Made by a program: the position numbers and the translations under genes | Notes under the pieces: model-generated | What the model was told of the DNA's origin: nothing | Database searches by the model: none | What the model saw: the letters and a program-made list of their open reading frames with translations, nothing else | Source of the DNA: Elusimicrobia bacterium GWB2_63_22 | GTDB lineage: Bacteria; Elusimicrobiota; Elusimicrobia; Elusimicrobiales; UBA9959 | Direction: 5' to 3' | Length of the DNA stretch: 64,000 nt | NCBI GenBank assembly: GCA_001799735.1 | Contig: MGUA01000005.1 | Span: 15,763-79,762 of the forward strand | Shown: positions 1 to 6,596 of the stretch, in pieces | Layout: each line of letters starts with the position of its first letter | Position numbering within the stretch: position 1 is the first letter of the stretch

Positions 1-468
1 ATCGTCACCGGCCTCTCTTCCATAGAGACCCCGATGTCCTCGAGCGGCGAATCCGAGGACACCATGGGCGACACGCTCAGGGACGCCGATAGCTCCACGC
101 CGGACAACCTGATCTCCATCCTGCGCCTGCACGACGAGCTCAAGGACGCGCTGGTGGAGATAGGCGAGCGCGAGCGGATGATAGTGGAGTACCGCTACGG
201 CCTCACCGGCCAGACCCCGATGACCTTGAACGACATCGGCAAGAAGCTGGGCTTATCGCGCGAGCGGGTGCGCCAGATAGAAGAGCGCGCCCTGCTGCGC
301 CTGCGCCGCGTGGCGGCCAAGATGGGCCTGATAGAGCTGGGCCGCAAGCCGGACCACACCAACCTGCAGCCCGGCTGGCAGCAGCCCAAGGTAAAGACGG
401 ACATCCTCGGCGACGCCATCCCGACCAAGCCGTACGAGCCTCGCAAGCCGCAGAAAGGCAAAAAGTAA
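1..468 (+). CDS. RNA polymerase sigma factor, sigma-70 family (3' part)
   Basis: The frame is open from the first base, so the gene begins outside the window; about 155 residues are visible. The visible part resembles the end of region 3 and region 4 of a group 1/2 sigma-70 factor. The helix-turn-helix that reads the -35 element is clear (TLNDIGKKLGLSRERVRQIE, about residues 76-95 of the visible part), followed by the conserved ALLRLRR stretch. A basic, Pro/Lys-rich tail of about 45 residues follows region 4.2, longer than in E. coli RpoD, which ends soon after this motif. It could be the housekeeping factor or an RpoS-like paralogue; regions 1 and 2, which would decide, are missing. apt follows after 17 bases and is probably cotranscribed. 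Confidence 0.9.
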   Translation: MVTGLSSIETPMSSSGESEDTMGDTLRDADSSTPDNLISILRLHDELKDALVEIGERERMIVEYRYGLTGQTPMTLNDIGKKLGLSRERVRQIEERALLRLRRVAAKMGLIELGRKPDHTNLQPGWQQPKVKTDILGDAIPTKPYEPRKPQKGKK

Positions 469-469
469 C

Positions 470-479
470 GGGGGGGGGG
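470..479 (+). promoter_or_regulatory. G10 tract acting as ribosome binding site of apt
   Basis: An uninterrupted run of ten G precedes GACTTATG; the start codon is at 486. It is the only purine-rich Shine-Dalgarno candidate for apt. Homopolymer runs of this length can slip, which would change spacing but not the reading frame of either flanking gene. Confidence 0.5.
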
Positions 480-485
480 AGACTT

Positions 486-1025
486 ATGTCAGCAACTGCC
501 GAAGCCCTGAGCACGAAACTTAAGAGCATCATCCGCGACGTCCCGGATTTCCCCAAGAAGGGGATAGTCTTCAAGGACATCACCCCGCTGCTGGCGGACC
601 ACGCGGCCTTCACCGAGCTGGTGACTGCCTTCGCCGAAGCCTACCGCGGCACCGGCGTGACCAAGGTGCTGGGCATAGAGGCCCGCGGCTTCCTGCTGGC
701 GGCGCCGCTGGCCCTGGCGCTGGGCGCGGGCCTGGTGCCGGTGCGCAAGAAGGGCAAGCTGCCCTACAAGACGGTGGCGGCCTCCTACGCGCTGGAATAC
801 GGCACGGATACCCTGGAGATGCACGCCGACGCCGTGAAGCCCGGCGAGAAGGTGCTGGTGGTGGACGACGTGCTGGCCACCGGCGGCACCGCGGCCGCGG
901 TGTGCGAGCTGGTGGAGAAGCTCGGCGGCAAAGTGGCCGGCGTGGCCATGCTCATCGAGCTGGAGTTCCTCAAGGGCCGCGCTAAACTCGCTGGCCGCGA
1001 CATCGTTTCTTTGATAAAATATTAG
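486..1025 (+). CDS. apt: Adenine phosphoribosyltransferase
   Basis: Purine salvage enzyme that makes AMP and pyrophosphate from adenine and PRPP in the cytoplasm. It has 179 residues, the normal length. The PRPP-binding loop VLVVDDVLATGGTA is at residues 123-136 and the family motif GIEARGF at 63-69; DFPKKGIVFKDITPLL near the N-terminus is typical of Apt. The ATG at 486 follows a run of ten G (470-479) that probably serves as the Shine-Dalgarno sequence. It lies 17 bases after the sigma factor and is followed 6 bases later by a tRNA-Arg gene. No missing residues were noticed. Confidence 0.97.
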   Translation: MSATAEALSTKLKSIIRDVPDFPKKGIVFKDITPLLADHAAFTELVTAFAEAYRGTGVTKVLGIEARGFLLAAPLALALGAGLVPVRKKGKLPYKTVAASYALEYGTDTLEMHADAVKPGEKVLVVDDVLATGGTAAAVCELVEKLGGKVAGVAMLIELEFLKGRAKLAGRDIVSLIKY

Positions 1026-1031
1026 TTCGCT

Positions 1032-1106
1032 GCCCCCTTCGTTCAACGGATAGGACGAGAGTTTCCTAAACTCCAAATAGAGGTTCGATTCCTCTAGGGG
1101 GCACCA
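1032..1106 (+). tRNA. tRNA-Arg (anticodon CCT)
   Basis: A full cloverleaf can be folded. Acceptor GCCCCCT (1032-1038) pairs with AGGGGGC (1096-1102). The anticodon loop TTCCTAA gives anticodon CCT (codon AGG), with the stem closed by GAGT/ACTC. T-stem AGAGG/CCTCT encloses TTCGATT. The discriminator is A and CCA is encoded at 1104-1106. It starts 6 bases after the apt stop codon and is followed by the TPR gene at 1130, so it is probably processed from a longer transcript. Confidence 0.95.
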
Positions 1107-1129
1107 GCTTTAAGGAGATACACATTACT

Positions 1130-1786
1130 ATGCCGGAAAACTCATGGATAGCCAGCGGTAGGGCCGAAGCCCCCAAGAAGACGGACAAGGCTTTCGCGTG
1201 GATAAAGACCAACCGCGAAACCTTCATCGGCTCGCTGGTGATACTGGTGGCCGCCATCATCTTCGGCGTCTACTTCTTCATGCACTACCGCGGCCTGCGC
1301 GACACCGCCTGGAAGAACCTCTTTATGGCCCAGCAGCTGGGCTTCTCGGGCAGCGTCAACGAGGCCCAGCAGCAGCTGGCCGCCATTGAAGCCAATTACG
1401 GCAGCACCAGCGCCGCGCCCTACGCCAGCATGACCAAGGGCGACATCTTCTTCGCGCAGAACAAGTTCAAGGAGGCGGGCGAGCAGTACGCCAAGGTGCT
1501 CAACGACCGTGACCTCGGGCCTTTCGCTTCCTACAACGTGGGCAAGTGCAAAGAAGCCGCGGGCGACCTGGCCGGCGCCCAGGCCCAGTACTCGGACTTC
1601 CTCTCCAAAACCCCGGAGCATTACATCGCCCCGGAAGTGCACGCCTCGCTGGCCCGCTCCCAGGAACTGGCCGGCGCCAAAGACCTGGCCAAGCTCTCCT
1701 ACGAAAAGATCTCCCTGCTCTACCCGGACACCACCTGGGCCATGCAGGCCAAGGCCCGGCTGGGCCAGGCCGTCCCGAAAAAATAA
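1130..1786 (+). CDS. Membrane-anchored TPR protein (YfgM-like)
   Basis: This 218-residue protein has a short cytoplasmic N-terminus, one membrane helix (about residues 34-53, FIGSLVILVAAIIFGVYFF) and an extracytoplasmic region with four or five TPR-like helix pairs, for example the segments around KGDIFFAQNKFKEAGEQYAKVL and YNVGKCKEAAGDLAGAQAQY. The arrangement matches the YfgM/TPR_21 type, which in other bacteria works beside the Sec translocon or the envelope; the partner here is unknown. The ATG at 1130 is preceded by AAGGAGAT at about 1112. A strong terminator follows the stop codon. The function is inferred only from architecture. Confidence 0.85.
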   Translation: MPENSWIASGRAEAPKKTDKAFAWIKTNRETFIGSLVILVAAIIFGVYFFMHYRGLRDTAWKNLFMAQQLGFSGSVNEAQQQLAAIEANYGSTSAAPYASMTKGDIFFAQNKFKEAGEQYAKVLNDRDLGPFASYNVGKCKEAAGDLAGAQAQYSDFLSKTPEHYIAPEVHASLARSQELAGAKDLAKLSYEKISLLYPDTTWAMQAKARLGQAVPKK

Positions 1787-1805
1787 AAAACGGCGCTTAA
1801 GAAAA

Positions 1806-1832
1806 CCCGGCCAAACCAGGCCGGGTTTTTTT
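1806..1832 (+). terminator. Rho-independent terminator after the TPR gene
   Basis: CCCGGCC (1806-1812), loop AAACCA, GGCCGGG (1819-1825), followed by a run of seven T. Confidence 0.92.
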
Positions 1833-1847
1833 ATTGGCCGGACCGGT

Positions 1848-1930
1848 TTGACATATGTCAGGTTTCTTGACATATAAGGCATATAATATAGATATAGAGT
1901 TGACATCATGAAATCATTTTGTAATAATAA
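1848..1930 (+). promoter_or_regulatory. Promoter and TGACATAT operator cluster of the 2165 barrel gene
   Basis: Three TTGACA hexamers lie at 1848-1853, 1867-1872 and 1900-1905. The first is part of a perfect 12-bp palindrome TGACATATGTCA (1849-1860), and the second begins TGACATATA. The third, with TAATAATAATAA at 1922-1933, makes the best promoter (TTGACA, 16-17 bp, TAATAA/AATAAT) and would start RNA near 1935. The TGACATAT word recurs four times upstream of the 5141 gene, so it looks like an operator. This is a reading of the sequence and not a tested promoter. Confidence 0.55.
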
Positions 1931-1934
1931 TAAT

Positions 1935-2164
1935 GCTCTGTAGAGGAGGCTCCCGGTTCAAACAGGGAGACCGTCACCCCGGGGTAAGGGGGGAGCGGAG
2001 CGCCAATTTAAGGCGCTTCTCCTGCAAGGCCGTAGGCCCCCGAGGGGGCAGGCCCTAACTGTAAGGCATAAAAACCCTACAGGGAGAGTTAGTAACCCGG
2101 CAGCGATGCCGGGGGACTGAAAGCCCCGGAAACGGGCTTACGACAAAGTAAGGAGGAGTAATTA
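1935..2164 (+). ncRNA. Long structured 5' leader (candidate regulatory RNA)
   Basis: About 230 bases between the likely promoter and the ATG at 2165 hold no open frame but many hairpins: CTCCC/GGGAG (1950-1954/1965-1969); AGCGCC/GGCGCT around a 7-base loop near 2000-2016; GGCCCCC/GGGGGC near 2034-2049; CTAACT/AGTTAG (2055-2060/2087-2092) with an inner GTAAGG/CCCTAC; CCCGGCA-GCGA-TGCCGGG (2096-2113) with a GNRA tetraloop; and AAGCCC/GGGCTT (2121-2126/2134-2139). A strong ribosome binding site AAGGAGGAG follows. I do not recognise a known riboswitch class. It may be a stabilising leader for an abundant porin mRNA or an undescribed riboswitch. Confidence 0.55.
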
Positions 2165-3442
2165 ATGAAAAAAGTAATAGGTATACTTGCTCTGCTCGTG
2201 TTCGCCGGCAATATCGCCAGCGCCGAGCTGCTCAAGAACGCGAAGTACAGCGGCAGCATGGAAATAAAGAACGTCACTGGTCAGAAGAGCGTTGCGGCCG
2301 GTAAATCCGACTTCAGCAACACCAACACCCGCCTTATGATGGGTGTGAACTTCGACCTGAGCGACGAGATCAACGCGCAGGTCTCCGCCATAAAGAGCGA
2401 CTACCGCTACTACGGCGACGACAGCACCGGTCAGAACGTGGACGCCCTCACCGCCAACATCCGCTTCGCTGAAGCTTATGTCGGCCTGAAGAACGTGCTC
2501 GGCCTGAACCACAAGTTCGGCAAGCAGTTCTACGGCAAAGCCGGCGACATGGTAGTGTACTACGGTCCCAGCTTCGGCGGCAACAACAACGTCGCCAACT
2601 TCAACGTGTCGGCCATAGACGGCTGGTACGCTGAGTGGATGAAGAACAAATGGACCGTCACCGGCCTCGCCGGCAAAGTCGACGAGCTCTCCACCACCAA
2701 CCCCCAGGACATTAACCTCTACGGCGTAACCGGCAAGTACGATTACTCCGAGATCGTTAAAGCGACCGCGTACGGCTATCAGAAAGACAGCCGCAACGAC
2801 ACCGTGGCGCCCGCCTACCAGCATGACACCCTGAACGTTTTCGGCGTTAAAGCCGAAGGCAAGTTCATGGGCGTCGGCTACGGCGCGGAATACGCCATGA
2901 ACATGGGCAAGAACAAGCAGCTGGCCGTCGCGGAAGACTACGTGGGCAACGCCCTCAAAGTCAACGCCGACTACGCGCTTGACCTCAACGCCATCGGCAA
3001 GTTCGAGTTCATGGGCGAGTTCGCCATGGGCTCCGGCGACGAATCCGCCACCGACGACGAAGAAGGCGAATTCCAGGCTATCAACCAGAACTACCAGCCC
3101 GGTATGATCTTCGGCACCTACGGCGTTGGCCAGACGATGAACGGCATCGGCAACCTGACCACCATGAACGTGGGCGCGAAGTACATGCCCAAGCAGATAG
3201 AGAAGCTCTCCATCGGCGCGAAGTTCTTCACTTTCGCCCCGACCGAAGAGCCCGTCGGCTACGACACCTACGGTTCCGAGCTCAACGTGTGCGCCAACTG
3301 GAAGCACTCCGAGAACATCGGCCTGAAGCTGTCCTACGGGATGTTCATGCCTGACGAAGATTACGTCGTCGCCTACAAGGGCGCCGGCGCTTCCGACGCC
3401 ACGGAGACCCTGATGGGCCTCGACCTGACGCTGAAGTTCTAA
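2165..3442 (+). CDS. Outer-membrane beta-barrel (porin-like)
   Basis: A 425-residue protein with a Sec signal peptide (MKKVIGILALLVFAGNIASA, cleavage after about residue 20). It then has alternating hydrophobic/aromatic strands and acidic loops throughout and ends in Phe (LDLTLKF), as outer-membrane barrels do for Bam recognition. No known family motif was recognised. A strong promoter, long structured leader, AAGGAGGAG ribosome site and its own terminator suggest high expression, so this may be the major porin. Its codon choice is more uniform (GGC, AAC, AAG) than that of its neighbours, which fits high expression. Substrate specificity cannot be told from the sequence. Confidence 0.85.
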   Translation: MKKVIGILALLVFAGNIASAELLKNAKYSGSMEIKNVTGQKSVAAGKSDFSNTNTRLMMGVNFDLSDEINAQVSAIKSDYRYYGDDSTGQNVDALTANIRFAEAYVGLKNVLGLNHKFGKQFYGKAGDMVVYYGPSFGGNNNVANFNVSAIDGWYAEWMKNKWTVTGLAGKVDELSTTNPQDINLYGVTGKYDYSEIVKATAYGYQKDSRNDTVAPAYQHDTLNVFGVKAEGKFMGVGYGAEYAMNMGKNKQLAVAEDYVGNALKVNADYALDLNAIGKFEFMGEFAMGSGDESATDDEEGEFQAINQNYQPGMIFGTYGVGQTMNGIGNLTTMNVGAKYMPKQIEKLSIGAKFFTFAPTEEPVGYDTYGSELNVCANWKHSENIGLKLSYGMFMPDEDYVVAYKGAGASDATETLMGLDLTLKF

Positions 3443-3468
3443 TAGCCGCAAGGTTATAGACATAAGAG

Positions 3469-3499
3469 CCCCGGGGCGCAAAGCCCCGGGGTTTTTATT
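3469..3499 (+). terminator. Terminator after the porin-like gene
   Basis: CCCCGGGGC (3469-3477), loop GCAAA, GCCCCGGGG (3483-3491), then TTTTTATTT. Confidence 0.92.
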
Positions 3500-3502
3500 T
3501 GT

Positions 3503-3517
3503 TATAATTTAACCCGA
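3503..3517 (+). promoter_or_regulatory. -10 element directly before the 3517 start codon
   Basis: TATAAT at 3503-3508 ends 8 bases before the ATG at 3517, so RNA would begin at or within a base or two of the start codon. There is no Shine-Dalgarno sequence. A leaderless mRNA is the simplest reading. Confidence 0.6.
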
Positions 3518-4836
3518 TGGCAAAGCCGCACAACAAGCTGACTACCTGCGCCGCGGGGCTGCTCTCCGCCCTGCTTTTACCGGCGGCGGCCGGGGCCACC
3601 AAGCTGGACCTCTCGTCCACCATAGACATCCGCGCGGCCAAGTACACGGACCTGCCCTACGCGGGCCGCACCAACGACCAGTCGGTCTATACCGAAAACG
3701 CCACGCTGGGCTTCGTCATCAAGGGCATACAGCTGGAGAAGACCCAGGGATCCAGCATGGACGTGGGCATAGTGCTGCAGAGCATCGGCGCGGGCTCCTC
3801 CACAAACACCACCACCAGCCCGCAGTTCACCGACAACGTCAACCGCCTGCCAGAATCCAACGGCACGCCGTTCGTGCATTCCGCCTACGTAAAGATCTAC
3901 AAGTTCCTGCGGCCCAACATCACCGCCACCTTCGGCCGGCAGGATTTCCTGCTGGGCCAGGGCATCACGCTTTCCGGCGGCGACCTGGGCCTGCCCGGCG
4001 GCCGGCTGGAGATCGCCAGCCTCTACCGCAACATCAAGGCCGACGTCTTCGTCTTCCGGCCTTTCAAGGGCGGGCGCTCCTACAAGGTGTACGGCGCCAC
4101 CGCCTACTACCCCGGCAGCGAGGGCCTCTGGCAGGCCTACCACTTCTGGCAGCAGGACGGCAGCCCCTCCCAGGACATACTTTTTAACGCCAAGCGCACC
4201 ACCAAGAAGTTCACCGGCCTGCGCTATTTCCTCAGCCAGAAGCAGCTTACTTTCGACGGCGAGGCCGTAGTGCAGCGCGGCACGGCCAAGAAGCTGGCCG
4301 GCGGCGAAGGCGCCTACGAAGCCTACGCCTTTATGATGAAGGGCTCCTGGACCCAGAACCTCTCCATCTTTGGCCAGTCCCGGCTGCGCCTGGGCTACGG
4401 CCGGTCTTCCGGCAACCCCGGCACCAGCCAGGACACCGACAAGGCCTTCTTCCCGGCTTTCGGCAGCAAGGCCAGCGCCTTCGAGCGCAAGGGCTACGGC
4501 GCCATAGCGGGGGCCACCCTTTACGACATGATAAAGACCTCGGCCACCGCCAACGGCATGCCGGAGGGCACCTCGGGCCTTAATATAATCAATATCGGGG
4601 CCGACCTGCCCTACAAGAAACTCCTGATCTCGGCCGACCTGTACAAGTTCCGCGCCTCCAGGAACATCAACGGCGGCTCCCTGCAGATAGCCAGCGAATG
4701 GGACCTGAAGGCCGCCTACGTGATGGGGGACAATCTCACCATAAACGCCGTTTACGCCGTTTTCTCGCCGCTTGGCCTCTACCCCTCGGGCAAGCAGGCC
4801 AAACTCATAGGCAGCTCCATAGCGGCCAAATTCTAA
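3517..4836 (+). CDS. Outer-membrane beta-barrel, alginate-export/porin-like
   Basis: A 439-residue protein with a signal peptide (about residues 1-27, ending PAAAGATK), then amphipathic beta strands rich in Tyr, Phe and Gly, ending in Phe (AAKF). The pattern of long strands with short motifs such as TATFGRQDFLLGQG is reminiscent of AlgE/Coa-type 16-18 stranded export porins: a substrate-free barrel in which strand pairs frame a GRQ motif. The family call is tentative. It has its own -10 element immediately upstream (probably leaderless) and its own terminator, so it is a single-gene unit between the porin-like gene and the winged-helix gene. Confidence 0.8.
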   Translation: MAKPHNKLTTCAAGLLSALLLPAAAGATKLDLSSTIDIRAAKYTDLPYAGRTNDQSVYTENATLGFVIKGIQLEKTQGSSMDVGIVLQSIGAGSSTNTTTSPQFTDNVNRLPESNGTPFVHSAYVKIYKFLRPNITATFGRQDFLLGQGITLSGGDLGLPGGRLEIASLYRNIKADVFVFRPFKGGRSYKVYGATAYYPGSEGLWQAYHFWQQDGSPSQDILFNAKRTTKKFTGLRYFLSQKQLTFDGEAVVQRGTAKKLAGGEGAYEAYAFMMKGSWTQNLSIFGQSRLRLGYGRSSGNPGTSQDTDKAFFPAFGSKASAFERKGYGAIAGATLYDMIKTSATANGMPEGTSGLNIINIGADLPYKKLLISADLYKFRASRNINGGSLQIASEWDLKAAYVMGDNLTINAVYAVFSPLGLYPSGKQAKLIGSSIAAKF

Positions 4837-4873
4837 CCCCGCCCGCCCCGGGAGGGGGGGAAACAACCACAAG

Positions 4874-4898
4874 AACCGGCTACCAGGCCGGTTTTTTC
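4874..4898 (+). terminator. Terminator after the second barrel gene
   Basis: AACCGGC (4874-4880), loop TACCAG, GCCGGTT (4887-4893), then TTTT. Confidence 0.88.
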
Positions 4899-5004
4899 AT
4901 GCCCCGGCGGCGGCCCGGGGTAGGGGGGAAAAGGCCGGCATCCGGGCCGTTTTAGCCCTTATGTTCCCCCTCCGCCGCCGCCAAAAAAACCGAAGCCTCC
5001 CGTC

Positions 5005-5143
5005 CATATGTCATTCAGGCCGTTTTTCGACGGAGAATTGCCAACAGTTATCCACAGGTTATCAACAATTGTTGACATATGTCTGCCATATAGCCGCCAT
5101 ATATTGACATATAACCAATTATAGGCTAGAATAATGACATATG
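5005..5143 (+). promoter_or_regulatory. Promoter and TGACATAT operators of the 5141 gene
   Basis: TTGACA (5104-5109), exactly 17 bp, TAGAAT (5127-5132) form a near-consensus promoter whose start would fall at 5139-5141, on the start codon. TGACATAT words occur at 5005-5013 (reverse), 5073-5083, 5105-5113 and 5135-5143; the last overlaps the ATG. The same word lies upstream of the porin-like gene at 1849, which suggests one regulator acts at both places, plausibly this gene's own product. Confidence 0.6.
5048..5067 (+). promoter_or_regulatory. Two DnaA-box-like 9-mers
   Basis: TTATCCACA (5048-5056) is the consensus DnaA box. TTATCAACA (5059-5067) differs at one base. They are direct repeats two bases apart, followed by the palindrome CAACAATTGTTG (5063-5074). 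They sit upstream of the promoter of the 5141 gene and about 700 bp from the dif-like site. Confidence 0.5.
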
Positions 5144-5626
5144 AACTATAAGCTCAGAATAAAACATCCCTCAGGAGCGGAATTCGAGGCCGAAGGCCCC
5201 GCGGAGTTCATCATAAGCGAAAAAGAAGGCTTTCTAAGCCGCCTGGGGCCGGCCGGCGCAGCACGCGCGGAGAACGGCCGCCAACCCAAAGAACCCCAGG
5301 AAAAGCCCTCCTGGGAGGCCCTGGCGGAGGCCAAAAACGGCCTCATAATACTAAGGAACAAGCACCCGCAGGTTAAAGCCGGCGAGGCCGCCCTGCTGAT
5401 CCTGGCCGCGGAAAGGCAGCTGAACGGCACCGAAAGCCTTAGCGCCATAACCCTCTCCAAGGCCGTAAAAACCAGCGGCTACGCGCCAGAAAGGCTGGAC
5501 CGGACCCTGGTAAAAGCCGTGCGGGAAGGCCTGATAAAGGCCTCCGGAACCAAGAGAAACAGGTCCTACCAGATAACAGACAAAGGCCTGGAAAGAGCCT
5601 GGCTGGAAGCCCGAAAGCTGGGGTAA
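5141..5626 (+). CDS. Small winged-helix-like DNA-binding protein (putative regulator)
   Basis: This 161-residue protein is not a family I can name. Residues 1-30 form a small beta-like domain (YKLRIKHPSGAEFEAEGP, then EFIISEKEGFLSRL), followed by a flexible Pro/Glu linker. Residues 70-160 look like a winged helix: AEAALLILAAERQLNG-type helices, then ITLSKAVKTSGYAPERLDRTL as the likely recognition pair, then GLIKASGTKRNRSYQITDKGLERA as the wing and final helix, as in MarR/PadR-like or domain-of-phage-repressor folds. Four copies of TGACATAT lie in its promoter and more lie in front of the porin-like gene, so autoregulation is plausible. The message is probably leaderless, starting at or next to 5141. 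Confidence 0.65.
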   Translation: MNYKLRIKHPSGAEFEAEGPAEFIISEKEGFLSRLGPAGAARAENGRQPKEPQEKPSWEALAEAKNGLIILRNKHPQVKAGEAALLILAAERQLNGTESLSAITLSKAVKTSGYAPERLDRTLVKAVREGLIKASGTKRNRSYQITDKGLERAWLEARKLG

Positions 5627-5652
5627 ACCAGCCGGAGCAGGCCCACCACAGA

Positions 5653-5688
5653 CAAAAAAAACACAAGCCCCGGCCGCCAGGGCCGGGC
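5653..5688 (-). terminator. Terminator for leftward transcripts
   Basis: On the minus strand GCCCGGCC, loop CTGGC, GGCCGGGGC (5688 to 5667) is followed by TTGTGTTTTTTTT. It would stop RNA arriving from the minus-strand genes to the right, after passing the dif region. It could also slow RNA from the 5141 gene, but there is no T run on that side. Confidence 0.6.
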
Positions 5689-5775
5689 AGCCAACACACC
5701 GCAATTCAGCCAACAAACCAGCAAATCAGGCAAAGAACCTGCAGATCAGGCCGCCCTGGCCTGCCCTAGCGGATA

Positions 5776-5803
5776 ACTTACGATAAGATATATTATGTTA
5801 ACT
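5776..5803. other. dif: dif-like XerC/XerD recombination site
   Basis: A 28-bp site with left arm ACTTACGATAA (5776-5786), centre GATATA (5787-5792) and right arm TTATGTTAACT (5793-5803). The right arm contains TTATGTTAA, the conserved XerD half of E. coli dif. Compared from memory with the B. subtilis dif, 23 of 28 positions agree. It lies in a non-coding AT-rich island where genes switch from + (left) to - (right), as expected for a terminus. No xer gene is in the window. Confidence 0.75.
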
Positions 5804-6051
5804 TAACAATCCTCTTCGGTAGTGGGCCTAGCACAACAAACCAACTTAATGTTTTATAAATAATGCTTATTTTATAAGCACTATTTGAATGATATTAACA
5901 CGATTTATAGTTATTTATAACTAGCAAAAGAAATCCCGCCTGGACGCGGGACTTAACTCCAAAATTTTGTTCCCAAAATTTCAAAAGTTGGCAACTTTTA
6001 AAAAATCGGATACCTAGAAAACCGGAAATCAGCCAAAAATTGCCCTTCTCC

Positions 6052-6436
6052 AAAATACCATCAAGACCACTAAAAACCCGTGGATCCCAAAGCTGAAAAG
6101 TTGCCAACTTTTAAGATCCGTTAAAAGGGCCGCCGGGGCAGGGGGGGCACAAGGGCAGCCAAAGGCCGGAAATCCCCCCCGCAGGCGGCCGCAGGCCCCA
6201 AATACCATGAAGAGGGCAGGCCCAGGCAGCCCCAAAAAGGCCAAAAAACAGGCTGATTTTGGGGAATTTAAAGACACCATGAGGCCAGGAAGGGGGCAAA
6301 AAGCGCGGGAATAGCCAAATTTACGGCTTCCTGAAAATACCATGAAGAGGCTAAAACCCTTAAAAGCGCGGACCGGGCGGGCCGGCCAGGGCACAAGGAC
6401 ATTTTCCGAGGAGACTTTAAAATACCATCAGGAGGG
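6052..6436 (+). repeat. Degenerate repeat array, core AAATACCATGAAGAGG
   Basis: Five copies of a 16-18 base core start at 6052, 6200, 6270, 6334 and 6419 (intervals 148, 70, 64, 85). Copies 2 and 4 match AAATACCATGAAGAGG exactly; copies 1 and 5 have CATCA in place of CATGA, and copy 3 reads AAAGACACCATGAGG. Several copies are followed within 10-20 bases by CAAAAAGCGCGG-like sequence, so the true unit is probably 65-85 bp. The irregular spacing rules out CRISPR. Confidence 0.6.
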
Positions 6437-6596
6437 CAAAAAGCGGCAGCGGCCCCGGAAGGTTCCTCCTGGTGGTGGGCGCGAACACCAGGAAAGGAGA
6501 AAACAGGCGCCCAAAAGCGCCTGCAAACTAAAATTTACGAAAAAAGGGGAAGATAGAGTGCAGAAAAACAGGCAGAAGGCCGCTAGCGGCGCTGTT

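Larger units (their letters stand above)
5627..6596. other. Non-coding terminus-like region with inverted repeats
   Basis: There is no credible gene in about 970 bases; the open frames present are low-complexity and lack ribosome sites. The left third is A/C-rich. 5780-5930 is very AT-rich with inverted repeats TGCTTAT-TTT-ATAAGCA (5864-5880) and TAGTTAT-TT-ATAACTA (5908-5923). Hairpin TCCCGC/GCGGGA is at 5934-5951. Two 17-bp near-palindromes, AAAAGTTGGCAACTTTT (5983-5999) and its complement form AAAAGTTGCCAACTTTT (6096-6112), flank a 96-bp segment. The right half is purine-rich and holds the repeat array described separately. Confidence 0.8.

Noticed and set aside
1935-2164. RNase P RNA, tmRNA, cobalamin or c-di-GMP riboswitch
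   Set aside because: Key conserved sequences of each class are absent; only generic hairpins are shared.
5041-5143. Chromosomal origin (oriC)
   Set aside because: Only two DnaA boxes, no dnaA or dnaN nearby, and gene orientation and the dif-like site indicate a terminus.
6052-6436. CRISPR array
   Set aside because: Repeat intervals are irregular (64-148 bp), repeats are degenerate and no cas gene is present.
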